Notes: a model not told the origin generated them from the sequence alone. Numbered from the stretch's first letter, positions 10,658 through 22,584 are shown. The stretch: DNA of 64,000 bases from Adiantum capillus-veneris (GCA_014529385.2 CM043948.1:77300291-77364290); one strand, 5' to 3'. Translations and numbers: made by a program.

Positions 10658-11985
10658 TCCCCTCCTTTTCAAAGTGAGGTACTGGTACCGAACTATATGG
10701 CATCGAGGGAGATCGCCAATAGCATCCGGAATCTTGGAAGGGACTCTTCGTCGGCCCACTCTGAGGTGTGGGTCATGCGGTACTTGAACTTCATAAAGGT
10801 CTGCAACGCTTGCTTCTTTGGGCCGCGCCGAAAGCGACACAAAGTCTTTTGTGGCTCCTTCAATGCTTCAACTTCGTCTAGAGTCATGCTTCGTCCGTCT
10901 TCAAGAATCTCCATGGCTGAAAATTCCTGAAACCACTTCCAACACAAAAACATGAACATACCCATTCCATGTAAAGTGAGTGGAAAAAATCTTGTCTTCC
11001 TCAAAGACTGTGCATGCAATGTAGATGAATAAAGAGACGGAGTGCCAAACGATTCACCACACACATGCAAACAATGAGATCAAATTATTCTCTTATGATC
11101 TAGAGCAATCAACTGTGGCAATTCACAACGGAAATGCCTATGCTTGGTGCTCATACTTTCGTCTGCTCTTTCTACAACTGTGTCGTGCCAAGGAAGAGAC
11201 ATGGAATGTGACTTCTGTGAATGCATACTTTTCAGCTTTTCATGAACAATCCGCATACATTCGTGCTCATCCATGAATGAAACGTGCTCAACGTACAATA
11301 TGTCATGCCTAGGAAAAGGGATCACATAAAGACGCTGACTAAAATACAGGAAACGATCACGAATGAAACACTCGAACAATGCGTGCGTATCAATCATGCG
11401 AACACATAATACTTCCTGTGGGGGTTCTTTGGACCTAGGTTCGAGAGCCAAGATCGGTTCTTCCTGAAGGGGTGCTTTGGACCTAGGCTGGAGAGCTAAG
11501 ATCGGTTCTTCGGGATCTATTGAATCTTCTTGTGGGGGATCTGTGGACCTCGACTCGAAAGCCAAGATCGATTCTTCGTGATTGATCGAATCTGTAACGA
11601 TGTTAGCTTCGCTACAAAAAGCATCAACTAACACATCTTCCTTGTGAACAATCACATCATCTTCATGCAAATCATCATACTTGTGAGAAATCACATCTTG
11701 ATCATGCAAATCATCATGCTCATCATTAACATCCAAATCATCATGCTCATCATTATCATTCAATTCATCATGCTTCTCATAATCATGCAAATCCTGTGTG
11801 TCATGCTTTGGAGAAGAAGAGGCTACGAGAGTCTCCTTCTCCTGAATCCGTTCAATCTTGTCCTGCATATTAGCAATGAGAGAGGGAGAATGAACAACTT
11901 CCTCTCCACGAATGACAATGGGATTCACTTTTGGCAGAGAGAGTGGAAGTGTTAGCCTCCCAATCAATGAGAGGGTTAAGCTCAC
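10658..11985 (-). pseudogene. C-terminal region of gypsy element F, with Asp/His-rich linker and chromodomain-like tail
   Basis: A 301-codon minus-strand frame (11985-11080) follows the F protease. It starts with the linker also seen in element B (RGEEVVHSPSLI), then has an Asp/His-rich repeat (DEHDDL-type units, about 11800-11650). Three copies of an ILALEPRSK-type motif (about 11570-11410) resemble the RNase H to integrase linker of the same family (QILALDSRST). The part after them resembles the integrase zinc region (IRDRFLYFSQRLYVIPF against IREGLLCFRHRLCVLPS) but lacks the Cys residues. RT and RNase H are absent. A chromodomain-like tail (KFKYRMTHTSEWADEESLPR, about 10800-10730) and the polypurine tract (10673-10658) close it. 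Confidence 0.65.
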
Positions 11986-13280
11986 GAAACCATCGAGTGC
12001 CCAAAATCATATCACATCCTGAGAGAGGAGAGACAAAAAATCTTCTACTGAAAGCAGCTTGTTGAATTGTAAACAACACATCAAGACACTCTTGCGTGAT
12101 GAGAGAGTCCATACCGGGAACAAAGCCAGAGACCTCGAGAGGAGATTTCTGATTAACTTCTAGGCGGGCTCTCTCAACAAGAGAGGGACTGATCACATCA
12201 TGCATACTACCTGGGTCAAACAATATGACAAAACGCTGCCCGACATATGACCATAACATTTAATGAGAGAATCATCAATGGGAGGGTCAAGAGAAACTTG
12301 GGGCACACTCGTGTTATCAGTAATTGCATTGACAGAGGAAGTGGGTTCTGTGGATTCTTTAGATTCATTCGATTCAAGCTTAGGACATGTTCTTTTTATG
12401 TGACTCTTAATGTGACAATGAAAACAACGACCTTCCTTAGAATAAGTGCTTTGCTCTTCCGACGTGATGTACCCTCCTACAATTCCTTGTGCTACCTTTT
12501 CATATGGAGTAAGCTTAGGTTTAGCAATTGTGTTAGCCTTACCCTTAGGTTCATTGGAAGAATTCTTTTCTGAGAGACTGTTGGAAGATTGGTTAGAAGA
12601 GTTACCGTTCTGAGGGTTCTGAGAAGTCTGAGAGGTACTTGTGGAAGTCTTGTTCTCCTTAGGGTTTCCCTTCTTGTGCTTCATCTCCTGGGCGAGAGCT
12701 ATCGCTACCGCCTTGTTGAGATCGATTGGATCGAGCACCTCGACATCGTACTTGATATACTCGTCCAATCCATAAAAGAATGCCTCTTTGCGTTCATCAT
12801 CCGACCTACGTAATTGGGTACCTAGCTGCAAAACACGATTAGAAAAAGACATAACAGACATACCATTTTGCTTGAGAGCGCGCCAAGTGCTTCAATCGTG
12901 CGAGGTACTGAGGTGGCATAAACCGCGCCTTAAGCTTGTCTTGGAGATCAGCCCAATTGAAGGAAAGGGGCGTGAATTCGTCGGCTCCTTCTAGGTGCGC
13001 AGTTAATTGTGCCTTTTGCCATGCGTGGTACCAATTGATGGCATCACCGGCAAGGGACATAGCTTCCGTAAAAACTTTGCTATTTCTTGTCTTCTTAGTT
13101 GTCGCAAAATAAACATTAAATTGATGCAACCAAGAATGAATAACCGTAGCATCCATCTTACCATCATACTTACTGAAGGTCAACTTTTCTGTGACTGGAT
13201 TGTTGGAGTCTGCATCGTGGCTTGCGCCACTTGAGGAACTCCCACGATCTTTGGCTGGTTTGGACCATGCAAGTACTTGT
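11870..13280 (-). pseudogene. gag-protease module of gypsy element F (second copy in the chimera)
   Basis: Minus-strand frames 13183-12839, 12861-12193 and 12259-11870 align piece by piece with gag-protease of element B. Shared features are KYDGKMDATVIHSWLHQFN, the FNW-LQDKLKARFMPPQYLA stretch, a CCHC knuckle (CFHCHIKSHIKRTC, about 12430-12390), and a protease (ILFDPGSMHDVIS, then DMILGTRWF). The active-site triplet is D-P-G rather than D-S-G, so it is probably dead. At least two frameshifts separate the parts. The N-terminal end is missing: around 13280 the frame joins integrase sequence instead. Confidence 0.8.
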
Positions 13281-14917
13281 CGAAGCAGTCAACGATTGTC
13301 AAACATTGAGTGTTCCTTGAATGCAAACTAGGTGGAAGGTTAGGCACAAAATCCATGGAAATATCCTGAAAAGGCCCGTCGGGAATAGGCAACGGTAGCA
13401 AGGGGCCTTGCTGCTTACTCCGAGGAGCTTAACAAATGGTGCACTGTGTGACATAACGAAACACATCTTTCCGCATTTTAGGACAATAAAAGAATCTTTC
13501 TATTTTTTCCAAAGTGTGTTCATTCCCTTGTGCCCACCCGTGAGAGTCATGAGCATCGTGCAATATGGTTGTCCCGAGAGAGGGCAACACACATAGACGG
13601 TGACGAAAACACAACAAACCTTCACGAATGAGATGGTTGCTGGGCCCTTGGGGAGCAAGAGTCTGCAACCATTGCTTACTAGACTCGGAATCTGCATATT
13701 GGTTCTTCATGCTGTCGAAAGAGACACCCTGAATAGAAACTGTGGATCTTGAGTCAAGAGCCAGGATCTGTCCTTTGCGACTTAACGCATGTGCAACAGG
13801 GTTAGCTTTACCAGGCACATACTCAATCAAACCACCAAATTGCTCAAAAAGTTGTGACCATCGTGCTTGGCGATTACTCCAATGTGCACTAGGCATAGAC
13901 TGGAGCCACTTGAGGGCTTGATCATCTGTGCGAATTGTGAACTCTCTACCATACAGAAAATGCTTCCAATGCTTGAGAGAGTAAATGACAGAGAGAAGTT
14001 CTTTGTCATAAACTGAATAATTCTTTTTGGCACTATTTAATTTCCGGCTGAGAAATACAAATGGACGGCCATGCTGCTGAAGCACAGCACCTATGGCGAC
14101 ATTGCTCGCATCCGTCCATACCTCAAAGGGATCGTCCCAAGAGGTAAGGATAAGACACGGCGCTTCTGTCACCGCAACCTTGAGAGCTGTGAAAGCCTCA
14201 ACGATTGCCTCGGGCAAAACTACGCGCTGTCGGCGAGTTTTACCCCTTTCAAAACATCTGTCATGGGTGTAGCAATGCGTGCAAAATTCTCTATGTACGA
14301 ACTATATGCTTGACATAAACCAAGAAAAGAACGCACATCATATGTAGTTTTGGGCAAATCCCAATTACGAACTTATTCTACCTTCGCGGGATTGAGCTTG
14401 ACACCTTTTGCAGAAATGATATAACCTAGATAACTAACTTTAGTGAAAAAAAACTCAGATTTCTTAGCTGCAATGTACAACTGACACTCATCCAAACGGG
14501 CTAAAACCTTTTCTACATCTTTTTCATGTTGTTCTTACGATGCAAAGAAAATGAGAATATCATCAAGAAAGATAAACACACACGCTAATCATATCGCTAA
14601 AACGGCCTACCATGAGACGGGTAAATGTACCCACGGCACCTGTCAATCCAAAAGGCATAACCACATACTCCCATTGCCCTGCATTGTGCGAAAGGCGGTC
14701 TTGTAGATGTCGCCTTTGAATTCCCTTACTTGGATGGTATCCACTTTTGAGATCGACCTTGCTGAAAACCTTTGCCCCATTGAGCCTATCGAGGATATAC
14801 TCAATGCGAGGCATCGGAAACTTGTTCTTGACGGTCATCTTGTTCAAAGCCCTGTAATCAACACACAAAGGAGACGAACCATCCTTCTTGCGGAAAAATA
14901 AGATAGGAGCAGCAAAA
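13281..14917 (-). pseudogene. RT (second half), RNase H and integrase start of gypsy element B
   Basis: On the minus strand from 14917: RT motifs ([34 protein letters not shown]), a catalytic F-L-D-D-I-L near 14560-14540, then RNase H (14217 on) with VWTDASN, KELLSVIYSLKHWKHFL and IRTDDQAL. The integrase zinc region follows (H-D-A-H-D-S-H-G ... YVTQCTIC) and then the start of the integrase core (GPFQDISMDF). Several stops and frame changes are present. The RT begins on the far side of copia element C (17714-17830). The core ends abruptly at about 13280. Confidence 0.85.
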
Positions 14918-14922
14918 GGACT

Positions 14923-15206
14923 TGATGAGCGCGCGGCGGTGTGTGCAAGTGAAAGAGCACGCGAGGAAGTGCAGTGTGTATGCAGAGAGGGGAGGCGAAG
15001 AGCAGCAGGAGAGGAAGCGCTAGCAGAAGAAGAGGGAGAGAGAGAGAGCTCACGTTTTTGGGGAAAACTCAATAAGTGAGTTTTGGGTTTTCCCACTTTT
15101 ATTATAAGTGACCTTTAAAAAATGTGTCCAGGTTCATATTGCACCTGGACAAAGTATAAAAATGTACAAAAAGGGGTTATTTAGGCCTTTAAAGTTTAAC
15201 CCAACA
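14923..15206 (-). repeat. 3' LTR of copia element C
   Basis: Runs from TGATGAGCGC to TTTAACCCAACA and is a close match to 17436-17713, with a 6-base difference near the end and scattered substitutions. Confidence 0.92.
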
Positions 15207-15448
15207 ACCTCCCACTTAAAGGCATAAATGGCGCCTTTAAGCTACGTGACTCCCACCATCTCTATGCATAGATGATGTTGTGCTTTGGGTAAGCACTTAG
15301 TGAGAGCATCGGCTGGATTTTGTGATGTATGGACCTTAACCAATGTAATAAGGCCATTCTTAAGCACTTCTCGTATAAAGTGATACCGCACATCAATATG
15401 CTTTGTGTGTGCATGAAACATGGCGTTCTTTGCCAGACATATAGCACT

Positions 15449-16893
15449 CTAGCTATCACAACCAAGCATAGGTGCCTTGGCAGGCAAGCCAAACTCACTG
15501 CATAGGCGTGCTAACCAAATAGCTTCTTTGGAAGCGTCAGTGGCTGAAATATATTCAGCCTCTGTAGTAGACAATGCAACAATCTTTTGCAATCTAGAAC
15601 ACCATGAAACAACACCGCCCGCAAGAGTAAATACATAGCCACTTGTGGATTTCCGTGTATCCACATCACTAGCCATGTCAGAGTCACAAAATCCCTTCAA
15701 CTCTATTGGTCCTTTACCATAGCAGAGGCATTTGTTTTTAGTCCCTTTCAAGTACCTCATAATGGACTTCACTGCATCCCAATGCAACCTGCCTGAATTA
15801 GCCATAAACCGGCTCACAACTCCCATTGCATGGGCTATGTCAAGCCTAGTAGCAACCATAGCATACATAAGTGAACCACAAGCTGAAGCATAAGGCACAC
15901 TTTGCATGTCATTGGCTTCAAGTCATATTACACTATGTGCTATGAGTTGTAGTTATTAGGCTTACACTCAAACTGGAAGAGTTGAGCATATCTAAGTCAT
16001 GTCGCTCATGCTGGATGAGATGAGCATAAGAGTCAAAGTCTATTAACTTACAATTGGTGGAGTGTCGTAGAGTCCCAACACTCACGCACAGTGCACAGTA
16101 AGATGAGAGCACATATCCTCAACAACAAAAACCATTCTTAAAGGGGTGTCAGCTTGAAAAGCCATGTCATATGCTTTTATAGCTACACCATCTTTCTGAA
16201 AACCCCCTCAAAATCCTTCTTGCACAACATATTGTTTTCCATGCATTGTGTATGCATAAATAGGATGTGCCATCATTGGACATATGCATTAGACACTCTT
16301 TTTTGCTTCCACCTATGCACCGTGAGTGAACTACAACAGGCAATCCAATGTTCCATCATGCTACCCTCTCATATTTGGTGCCTTTTTAATTCCATATCTA
16401 TCAGCAAATAATCCCTTGAGTACTTTATTAATATTTTCCATGCCAATAAATACTCCAATAATGCGCGTATCCCAAAGGCACTTTTTTTCCACTGAGTTTT
16501 TTCCCTTTGGTCATCCAAGTATAAGAGGACAATCATCCTTGGAGATTTTAACATATGGCTGTAATGGCACACCAAGAGGCTTTGCTTCAGCCGTGTTAAA
16601 TCTGTCCAGCACCTTTCAATGTACTTTTCTTGCGACAAATACAATAGGCGCTTGTCTCTTTGCCGTGTAACACACACTCCAAGTATATGTTCAGCTGTCC
16701 CAAGGTCTTTCATTGAAAATGCAGATTTCAGCTGCCCTTTAAGAGCATCTACAGTGCTTCTTTTCTTTGCAGCTATCAACATATCGTCTACATAGAGCAC
16801 AAGAATGATCGGGCTGCCATCCTCATCACGTTTGGTATACAAACAATGGTCTGCATGGCTTTTTGTAACCATGTTTAAGCATGAAGCGATCAA
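15449..16893 (-). pseudogene. RT and RNase H remnants of copia element C
   Basis: The minus frame 16893-16369 carries the copia RT catalytic block (IILVLYVDDMLIAA) and the following MKDLGTAEHILG motif. The frame 15907-15449 carries the copia RNase H (ALSTTEAEYISA and CDSDMASD-DTRKSTSGY). Between them about 590 bp (about 15906-16490) matches neither domain and breaks the frame. It may be a small insertion, since AAGGCAC is present at both edges. Without gag, protease and integrase the element could move only if helped by another copy. Confidence 0.85.
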
Positions 16894-17435
16894 TGTTTTT
16901 AGCCTCAGAAGACATACATAAGGCTAATACACAGCCTTTAGAAGCATGTAAGCACAAAAGCCCCAATTTGTAGCATCAAAATTGCATGAAATTGAGCCAC
17001 AAATGGTCATACATAGACAAAATTTGTCAAATGTGCGTAGATTGCATCAATTTGCACTTTCTCCAATGTAATCGCACCATAAAAACACTTGCAAAAACCT
17101 GCGTAAATTTGAAATTTGCTTAAAACACCTACTTTAGGGCTTGTTTTTCGGCAATTTCAGGGTTTTCGGATAGCGGGGACTTAGCAAAAGCATTCCCACA
17201 CCTTAATACATCATTTGCAAAACTTGTATTTTCGCTGTCATAACCTGTAATTTCTTGTTTTTGACCTAATTTCAGCCTGTTTTAAGTCAATTTGGGTTGC
17301 CGGGAGCTCTTTGGTGTCCGGGGACGAGTCCTTTGGTGACGAAATTGCAAAATCTCGCGATAAAGTTGACCTTCTTGGTTGAAATTCAGCGTTTGCAGGT
17401 TTGGGGGCAAACCCTAATTGGGCTCTGATACCAAT

Positions 17436-17713
17436 TGATGAGCGCGCGGCGGTGTGTGCAAGTGAACGAGCACGCGAGGAAGTGTAGTGTGTATGCAGAG
17501 AGGGGATTCGAAGAGTAGCAGGAGAGGAAGCGCTAGCAGAGAAGAGAGAGAGAGAGAGAGAGCTCACGTTTTTAGGGAAAACTCAATAAGTGAGTTTTGG
17601 GTTTTCCCACTTTTATTATAAGTGATCTTTAAAAAATGTGTCCAGGTTCATAATGAACCTGGACAAAGTATAAAAATGTACAAAAAGGGTTTATTTAGGC
17701 CTTTAACCCAACA
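17436..17713 (-). repeat. 5' LTR of copia element C
   Basis: Same ends as 14923-15206. The tRNA-iMet primer site adjoins its left edge. A GA run and a conserved hairpin (17575-17608) lie inside. Confidence 0.92.
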
Positions 17714-17830
17714 GGACTTACACTCAAGCGTATGAATCCTCTGGCCACCAACTTTGTGAGTTGCCGCTGTAACTCTTCTTCTTGAGTCTTGTTAAAACGG
17801 TAGGGAGCCTTACTGACTGGCTGTGCCCCT
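17714..17830 (-). pseudogene. RT N-terminal fragment of gypsy element B between two insertions
   Basis: The minus strand encodes APYRFNKTQEEELQRQLTKL followed by VARGFIR, the typical start of a Ty3 RT. It lies between copia C on the left and element G on the right. It joins logically with the 22600 region (EDHRID) on one side and 14917 on the other. Confidence 0.85.
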
Positions 17831-19542
17831 TGTCACGAGGACGTGGCAACTGCTAACCTTAGTTGTTGGTTTCTTTCCAATGATTTTTGTTTAATTTTTG
17901 AGACCCTCCTTTTGAAGTTGCAAATGGTCGGACATTGTATGGCCAATGTGAACGGTAGTTTCACCCGTAGACGGGAAGTGGGTCAGCACTGGAATTTGTA
18001 TAGTAAGAGGATGTCTAATCTCAGCGCAAGATCATGTAGGTTCCCCCGTCGCACTTAGCAAGTTGGTGGATACTAGGAAGTGAACTCAATAAAGGCATAA
18101 AGTCAAGGTGGGATCACCAACAGAAAGTATCCGACCGTTGGGCCACATTGCACTTTTGGATGCGGTCCCAATGGGGATAGATGGTCAGATGACCAATGGG
18201 AGCCCAACGGAAGTATCTCCTAAAATTTAGGGAATTGCTATTTTGGGCTATGAAATATGTTCACGTTATCAGCATTAGAATGACAAGGGGAACATTTAAG
18301 TACTCTGCTGCCAAGTCAATTGATGCACCAGTTGAGAGATTTTTAAGCAGGAAGCCCAATGCAGGGAAACTGCATGCATGAGTGCCAAGTGGCACTTTTT
18401 GGTCAATTTACCAAGTCTGGGAGAAGAGAACTCGTAACCGACTCTTTGGAGCAGTTTTGGAGGCTGATAACTTTGATTTTCAGCCATTTCTCTCCATTTT
18501 TGAGCTTCCCATGACTTTACCTAGGACTAAGGAGCTCATTTTCAGCATTGGAAGGCATCAGATGCGTGTTTACAGGGCTGTTTTGCTGCGTTTTCAGCGA
18601 TACGCAGGTTTTGGCAGCCATGGAAATCTTCCCCTTCTTGTATCTATTTGTTCACAGATGCCTTACAGGTCAAGGGTAGAAGAGGGGGCACTCGATTTAT
18701 GCTGGGGGGATGCTTCATTGAGAACCTGTCTCACAGGTTAAGAGCTATGGAGTGCTTTCTTTCCCTCCCATGTACAGTGTGGTGCTAGGAGTGATGCCTT
18801 GCACGCTACACACTGCTCTCTCTCCCCCCTACGTGCAGTTATGTGATGCTCTACAAGAGGACTCTTCATTTGACTAATGTACAGTTGTGTGGGTTTATAC
18901 TTTTGTGCTGAGGCAAGAGCCTCCTTGAGCAGGAACAAGAATAGCTAGCTGCTACTCCAAAGCACGCACCGGTGAGAGTCATAACCTCACCGTACAAGTG
19001 CAAATTCAGCGCTGTGTATGCGTAGAAAATTGACTGTTTTTCAGCCATACGGACGTCAGAACCCTTGGGAATTGTGCCCCACTGGTAGAGAACAGTTCGG
19101 GGCCTGTCTAGGGCTGGAAACAGGGCAAAAACCAGTAAATACAGAGACATGAATTTATTGTTTTTGGGCAGGAATCAGAGGGTTTACGCTAGTGCAAGTG
19201 AGATTCAACAGGGGAATTGATTTCGCGCAAGTTTTAGGGTTGTTATGTTGCCGAAATTTGGCCAAATCAGGTAGTATCTAGCGGGATACAGGTAAAGGAT
19301 TCCCAAGACTCTACTTTGTAATTTACCCTCTCAAAGTATAAAGAAATACCGAAAGGGGCGCCAATTTTGGGGCCTACAGGTTGTCGCCGTTTGCTCGGAG
19401 CATTCTAGCTTCTGAGCCGTGTGTGCGCTTAAGTGTTAATTCTCGTGCAGGTTCCCTTTGCAAAGTGCTCTGTGTGTGTGTGTGTTTAAAGTAAAGAATT
19501 TTGGGTGAAAGCCAACGCATACCGCTCCACGGGCCGGTGTCA
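17831..19542 (+). repeat. 5' LTR of element G
   Basis: TGTCACGAGG ... GGCCGGTGTCA, about 1712 bp. Matches 20924-22584 over nearly its whole length with small indels. A polyadenylation/R-like region around 19320-19380 (AGTATAAAGAAATACCG) is shared with LTR K. Confidence 0.88.
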
Positions 19543-20449
19543 AGGTTTCATTGCCGGGATATCAATCCCTTTTTCCTCGGGAAGTTTCCGGGATATCAAT
19601 CCCTTTTTCCTCAGGAAGTGAGCCTCGGTTGTTTTGTGTAAAGACACAAAGTATAGGAACACGGGATTACACTATGGCCGACAAAGGGAAGGGCATTATG
19701 GAAGAGGATTCCTCTTCGTAGGACAAACAGGAAACTCCGCATGTTTGCACTGCCAAAACGTGGTCAAATTAGGGCTGATTTTCTGCTGCGTTTTTAGGGT
19801 TTGCAAGTATAAACCGAGATGAGATAGGGAGAGGTCTCACGGTGGTAGATTGGCCACTAGATCTCCTGCGGGAGTGATGTGGGTCTGCCAGGTGGCACTC
19901 TGCTTGCCGATTCTCTGAGGCGATTGCTTGGATTCTTTGACGCATTGGTAAACCATCTTGAAATTTGAGCTTGCTTGGTCATGGGTGGTACGTCAATGTT
20001 GTGGAATTATGCTCGTTTGCAGAGGCAAGAGCCTCCTGCACAGGTAAAAAGTTAAGGGACAGGTTGCAAGATGCTATGTGGTGAAGTTCAAGAACTATCC
20101 ACCTATGGATGCAAAGTGGATGGAAGAGCATGAACTGTCAGAGTCACCAAATATATTGCAGCTTTACCTTGAGGCCTTTGGGTTACAGCCTACTTATGCC
20201 CCAACGCAATATGTGCAAAGGAGGGGTAATGATAGAGCTAGCATATCAAATGTACTCATGGATTCAGTGCAACAACAGTATACAATTTGACAAAAGTATG
20301 AAGGTCTCATTAAGTCATTTGTACATATGTTTTGACAGTCTTTCTTGCGGATACATGCGATGATAAAAGGATGCTTACCACACAAGATCATCTATGGCAT
20401 GTATTTATGGTATGTAATCGAGGACGTTTGCGATTTCAAGAGGGGGGTA
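19543..20449 (+). pseudogene. Internal remnant of element G: gag start and chromodomain-like end
   Basis: A leader with a 31-33 bp direct duplication (CCGGGATATCAATCCC, about 19553-19618) precedes ATG 19674 (MADKGKGIMEEDSSS), which stops after 15 codons. Near 20060-20290 a frame encodes YVVKFKNYPPMDAKWMEEHE, the shape of the chromodomain-like tail found at the end of gypsy pol. Capsid, protease, RT, RNase H and most of integrase are gone. It ends in the polypurine tract AGAGGGGGGTA before the LTR copy at 20450. No canonical primer site was recognised after the 5' LTR. Confidence 0.65.
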
Positions 20450-20923
20450 TGTCACGAGGACGTGGCAACTGCTAACCTTAGTTGTTGGTTTCTTTCCAAT
20501 GATTTTTGTTTAATTTTTGAGACCCTCCTTTTGAAGTTGCATAGTAAGAGGATGTCTAGGCTCAGTGCAAGATCATGTAGGTTCCCCCGTCGCACTTAGC
20601 AAGTTGGTGGATACTAGGAAGTGAACTCAATAAAGGCATAAAGTCAAGGTGGGATCACCAACAGAAAGTATCCGACAGTTGGGCCACATTGCACTTTTGG
20701 ATGCGGTCCCAATGAGGATAGATGGTCAGATGACCAGTGGGAGCCCAACGGAAGCATCTCCTAAAATTTAGGGAACTACTATTTTGGGCTACGAAATCTG
20801 TTTGCGTCATTAGCATCAGAATGACAAGGGGAACATTTAAGTACTCTGCTGCAAAGTCAACTGATGCACCAATTGAGAGATTTTTAAGCAGGAAGCCCAA
20901 TGTAGAGAAATTGCAGGGGGGTA
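20450..20923 (+). repeat. Partial extra copy of the LTR start of element G
   Basis: TGTCACGAGGACGTGG at 20450 repeats the first 474 bases of the LTR, with one deletion. It then joins GCAGGGGGGTA and a second full LTR start at 20924. The duplicated unit includes the polypurine tract. Confidence 0.88.
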
Positions 20924-22584
20924 TGTCACGAGGACGTGGCAACTGCTAACCTTAGTTGTTGGTTTCTTTCCAATGATTTTTGTTTAATTGTCGAGACCCT
21001 TCTTTTGAAGTTGCAAATGGTCGGACATTGTATGGCCAATGTGAATGGTAGTTTCACCATAGTAAGAGGATGTCTAGGCTCAGTGCAAGATCATGTAGGT
21101 TCCCCCTCGCACTTAGCAAGTTGGTGGATACTAGGAAGTGAACTCAATAAAGGTATAAAGTCAAAGTGGGATCACCAACAGAAAGTACCCGACAGTTGGG
21201 CCACATTGCACTTTTGGATGCGGTCCCAATGAGGATAGATGGTCAGATGACCAGTGGGAGCTCAACGGAAGCATCTCCTAAAATTTGGGGAACTGCTATT
21301 TTGGGCTATGAAATCTGTTCGCGTCATTAGCATCAGAATGACAAGGGAAACATTTAAGTACTCTGCTGCAAAGTCAACTGATGCACCAGTTGAGAGATTT
21401 TTAAGCAGGAAGCCCAATGCAGGGAAATTGCATGCATGAGTGCCAAGTGGCACTTTTTGGCCAATTTACCAAGTCTGGGAGAAGACAACTCGTAATTGAC
21501 TCTTTGGAGCAGTTTTGGAGGCTGATAACTCTGATTTTCAACCATTTCTCTCCATTTTTGAGCTTCCCATGACTTTACCTAGGGCCAAGGAGCTCATTTT
21601 CAGCATTGGAAGGCATCAGATGCGTGTTTACAGGGCTGTTTTGCTGCGTTTTCAGAGATACGCAGGTTTTGGCAGCCGTGGAAATCTTCCCCTTGTTACA
21701 TCTATTTGTTCACAGATTCCTTACAGGTCAAGGGCAGAAGAGGGGGCGCTCGATTTATGTTGAGGGCATGCTTCATTGAGAACTTGTCACAGGTTAAGAG
21801 CTGTGGAGTGCTTTCTTTCCCTCCCATGTACAGTGTGGTGCTAGGAGTGATGCCCTGCACGCTACACATTGCTCTCTCTCCCCCCTACGTGCAGTTATGT
21901 GATGCCCCACAAGAGGGCTCTTCATTTGACTGATGTACAGCTATGTGGGTTCATGCTTTTGTGCTGAGGCAAGAGCCTCCTTGAGCAGGAACAGGGGTAG
22001 CTAGCTGCTACTCCAAAGCAGGCACCTGTGAGGGTCATAACCTCACCGTACAAGTGAAAATTCAGCGCTGTGTAAGCGCAGAAAATTGATTGTTTTTTAG
22101 CCATATGGACGCCAGAACCCTTGAGAATTGTGTCCCACTAGCAGAGAACAGTTTGGGGACTGTCTAGGGCTACAAACAGGGCAAAAACAGTAAATACGAC
22201 CTGAATTTACTGTTTTTGGGCAGGAATCAGAGGGTTTACGCCAGTGCAAGCGAGATCCAACAGGGGAATTGATTTTGCGCAAGTTTTGGGGTTGTTATGA
22301 TGTCGAAATTTGGCCAAATCAAGTAGTATCTAGCGGGATACAGGTAAAGGATTCCCTACTTTGTAATTTATACTCTCAAAGTATAAAGAAATACCGAAAG
22401 GGGCGCCAATTTTGGGGCCTACAGGTTGTCGGCGTTTTCTCGGAGCATTCTAGCTTCCGAGCCGTGTGTGTGCTTAAGTGTTAATTCCCGTCGTTGGTTC
22501 CCTTTGCAAAGTGCTTTGTGTGTGCGTCTAAAGTAAAGAATTTCGGGTGAAAGCCAACGCATACCGCCCCACGGGCCGGTGTCA
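20924..22584 (+). repeat. 3' LTR of element G
   Basis: TGTCACGAGG ... GGCCGGTGTCA, about 1661 bp, followed by CCCCCT and the resumed protease/RT junction of element B. Confidence 0.88.

Larger units (their letters stand above)
14923..17713 (-). mobile_element. Ty1/copia element C, internally deleted, target duplication GGACT
   Basis: Two LTRs (14923-15206 and 17436-17713) flank 2.2 kb of internal sequence. GGACT flanks the element on both sides (14918-14922 and 17714-17718). The primer site TGGTATCAGAGCCC lies beside the right LTR (plus 17422-17433), and the polypurine tract (minus AAGTGGGAGGT) beside the left, so the element is on minus. Only RT and RNase H remnants remain. Gag, protease and integrase are missing. 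The two LTRs differ at a few percent of positions by eye, so insertion is not very recent. It sits in the RT of element B. Confidence 0.92.
17831..22584 (+). mobile_element. Non-autonomous Ty3/gypsy element G with duplicated LTR start
   Basis: LTRs of about 1.7 kb (17831-19542 and 20924-22584) begin TGTCACGAGGACGTGG and end GGGCCGGTGTCA. Flanks are CCCCT on the left and CCCCC(T) on the right, a possible imperfect target duplication. The internal region is only 0.9 kb and has a gag-like start, a chromodomain-like end and nothing between. Before the second LTR the polypurine tract and the first 474 bases of the LTR occur an extra time (20450-20923). It lies in the RT of element B. The close LTR similarity suggests a young insertion. 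Confidence 0.85.
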
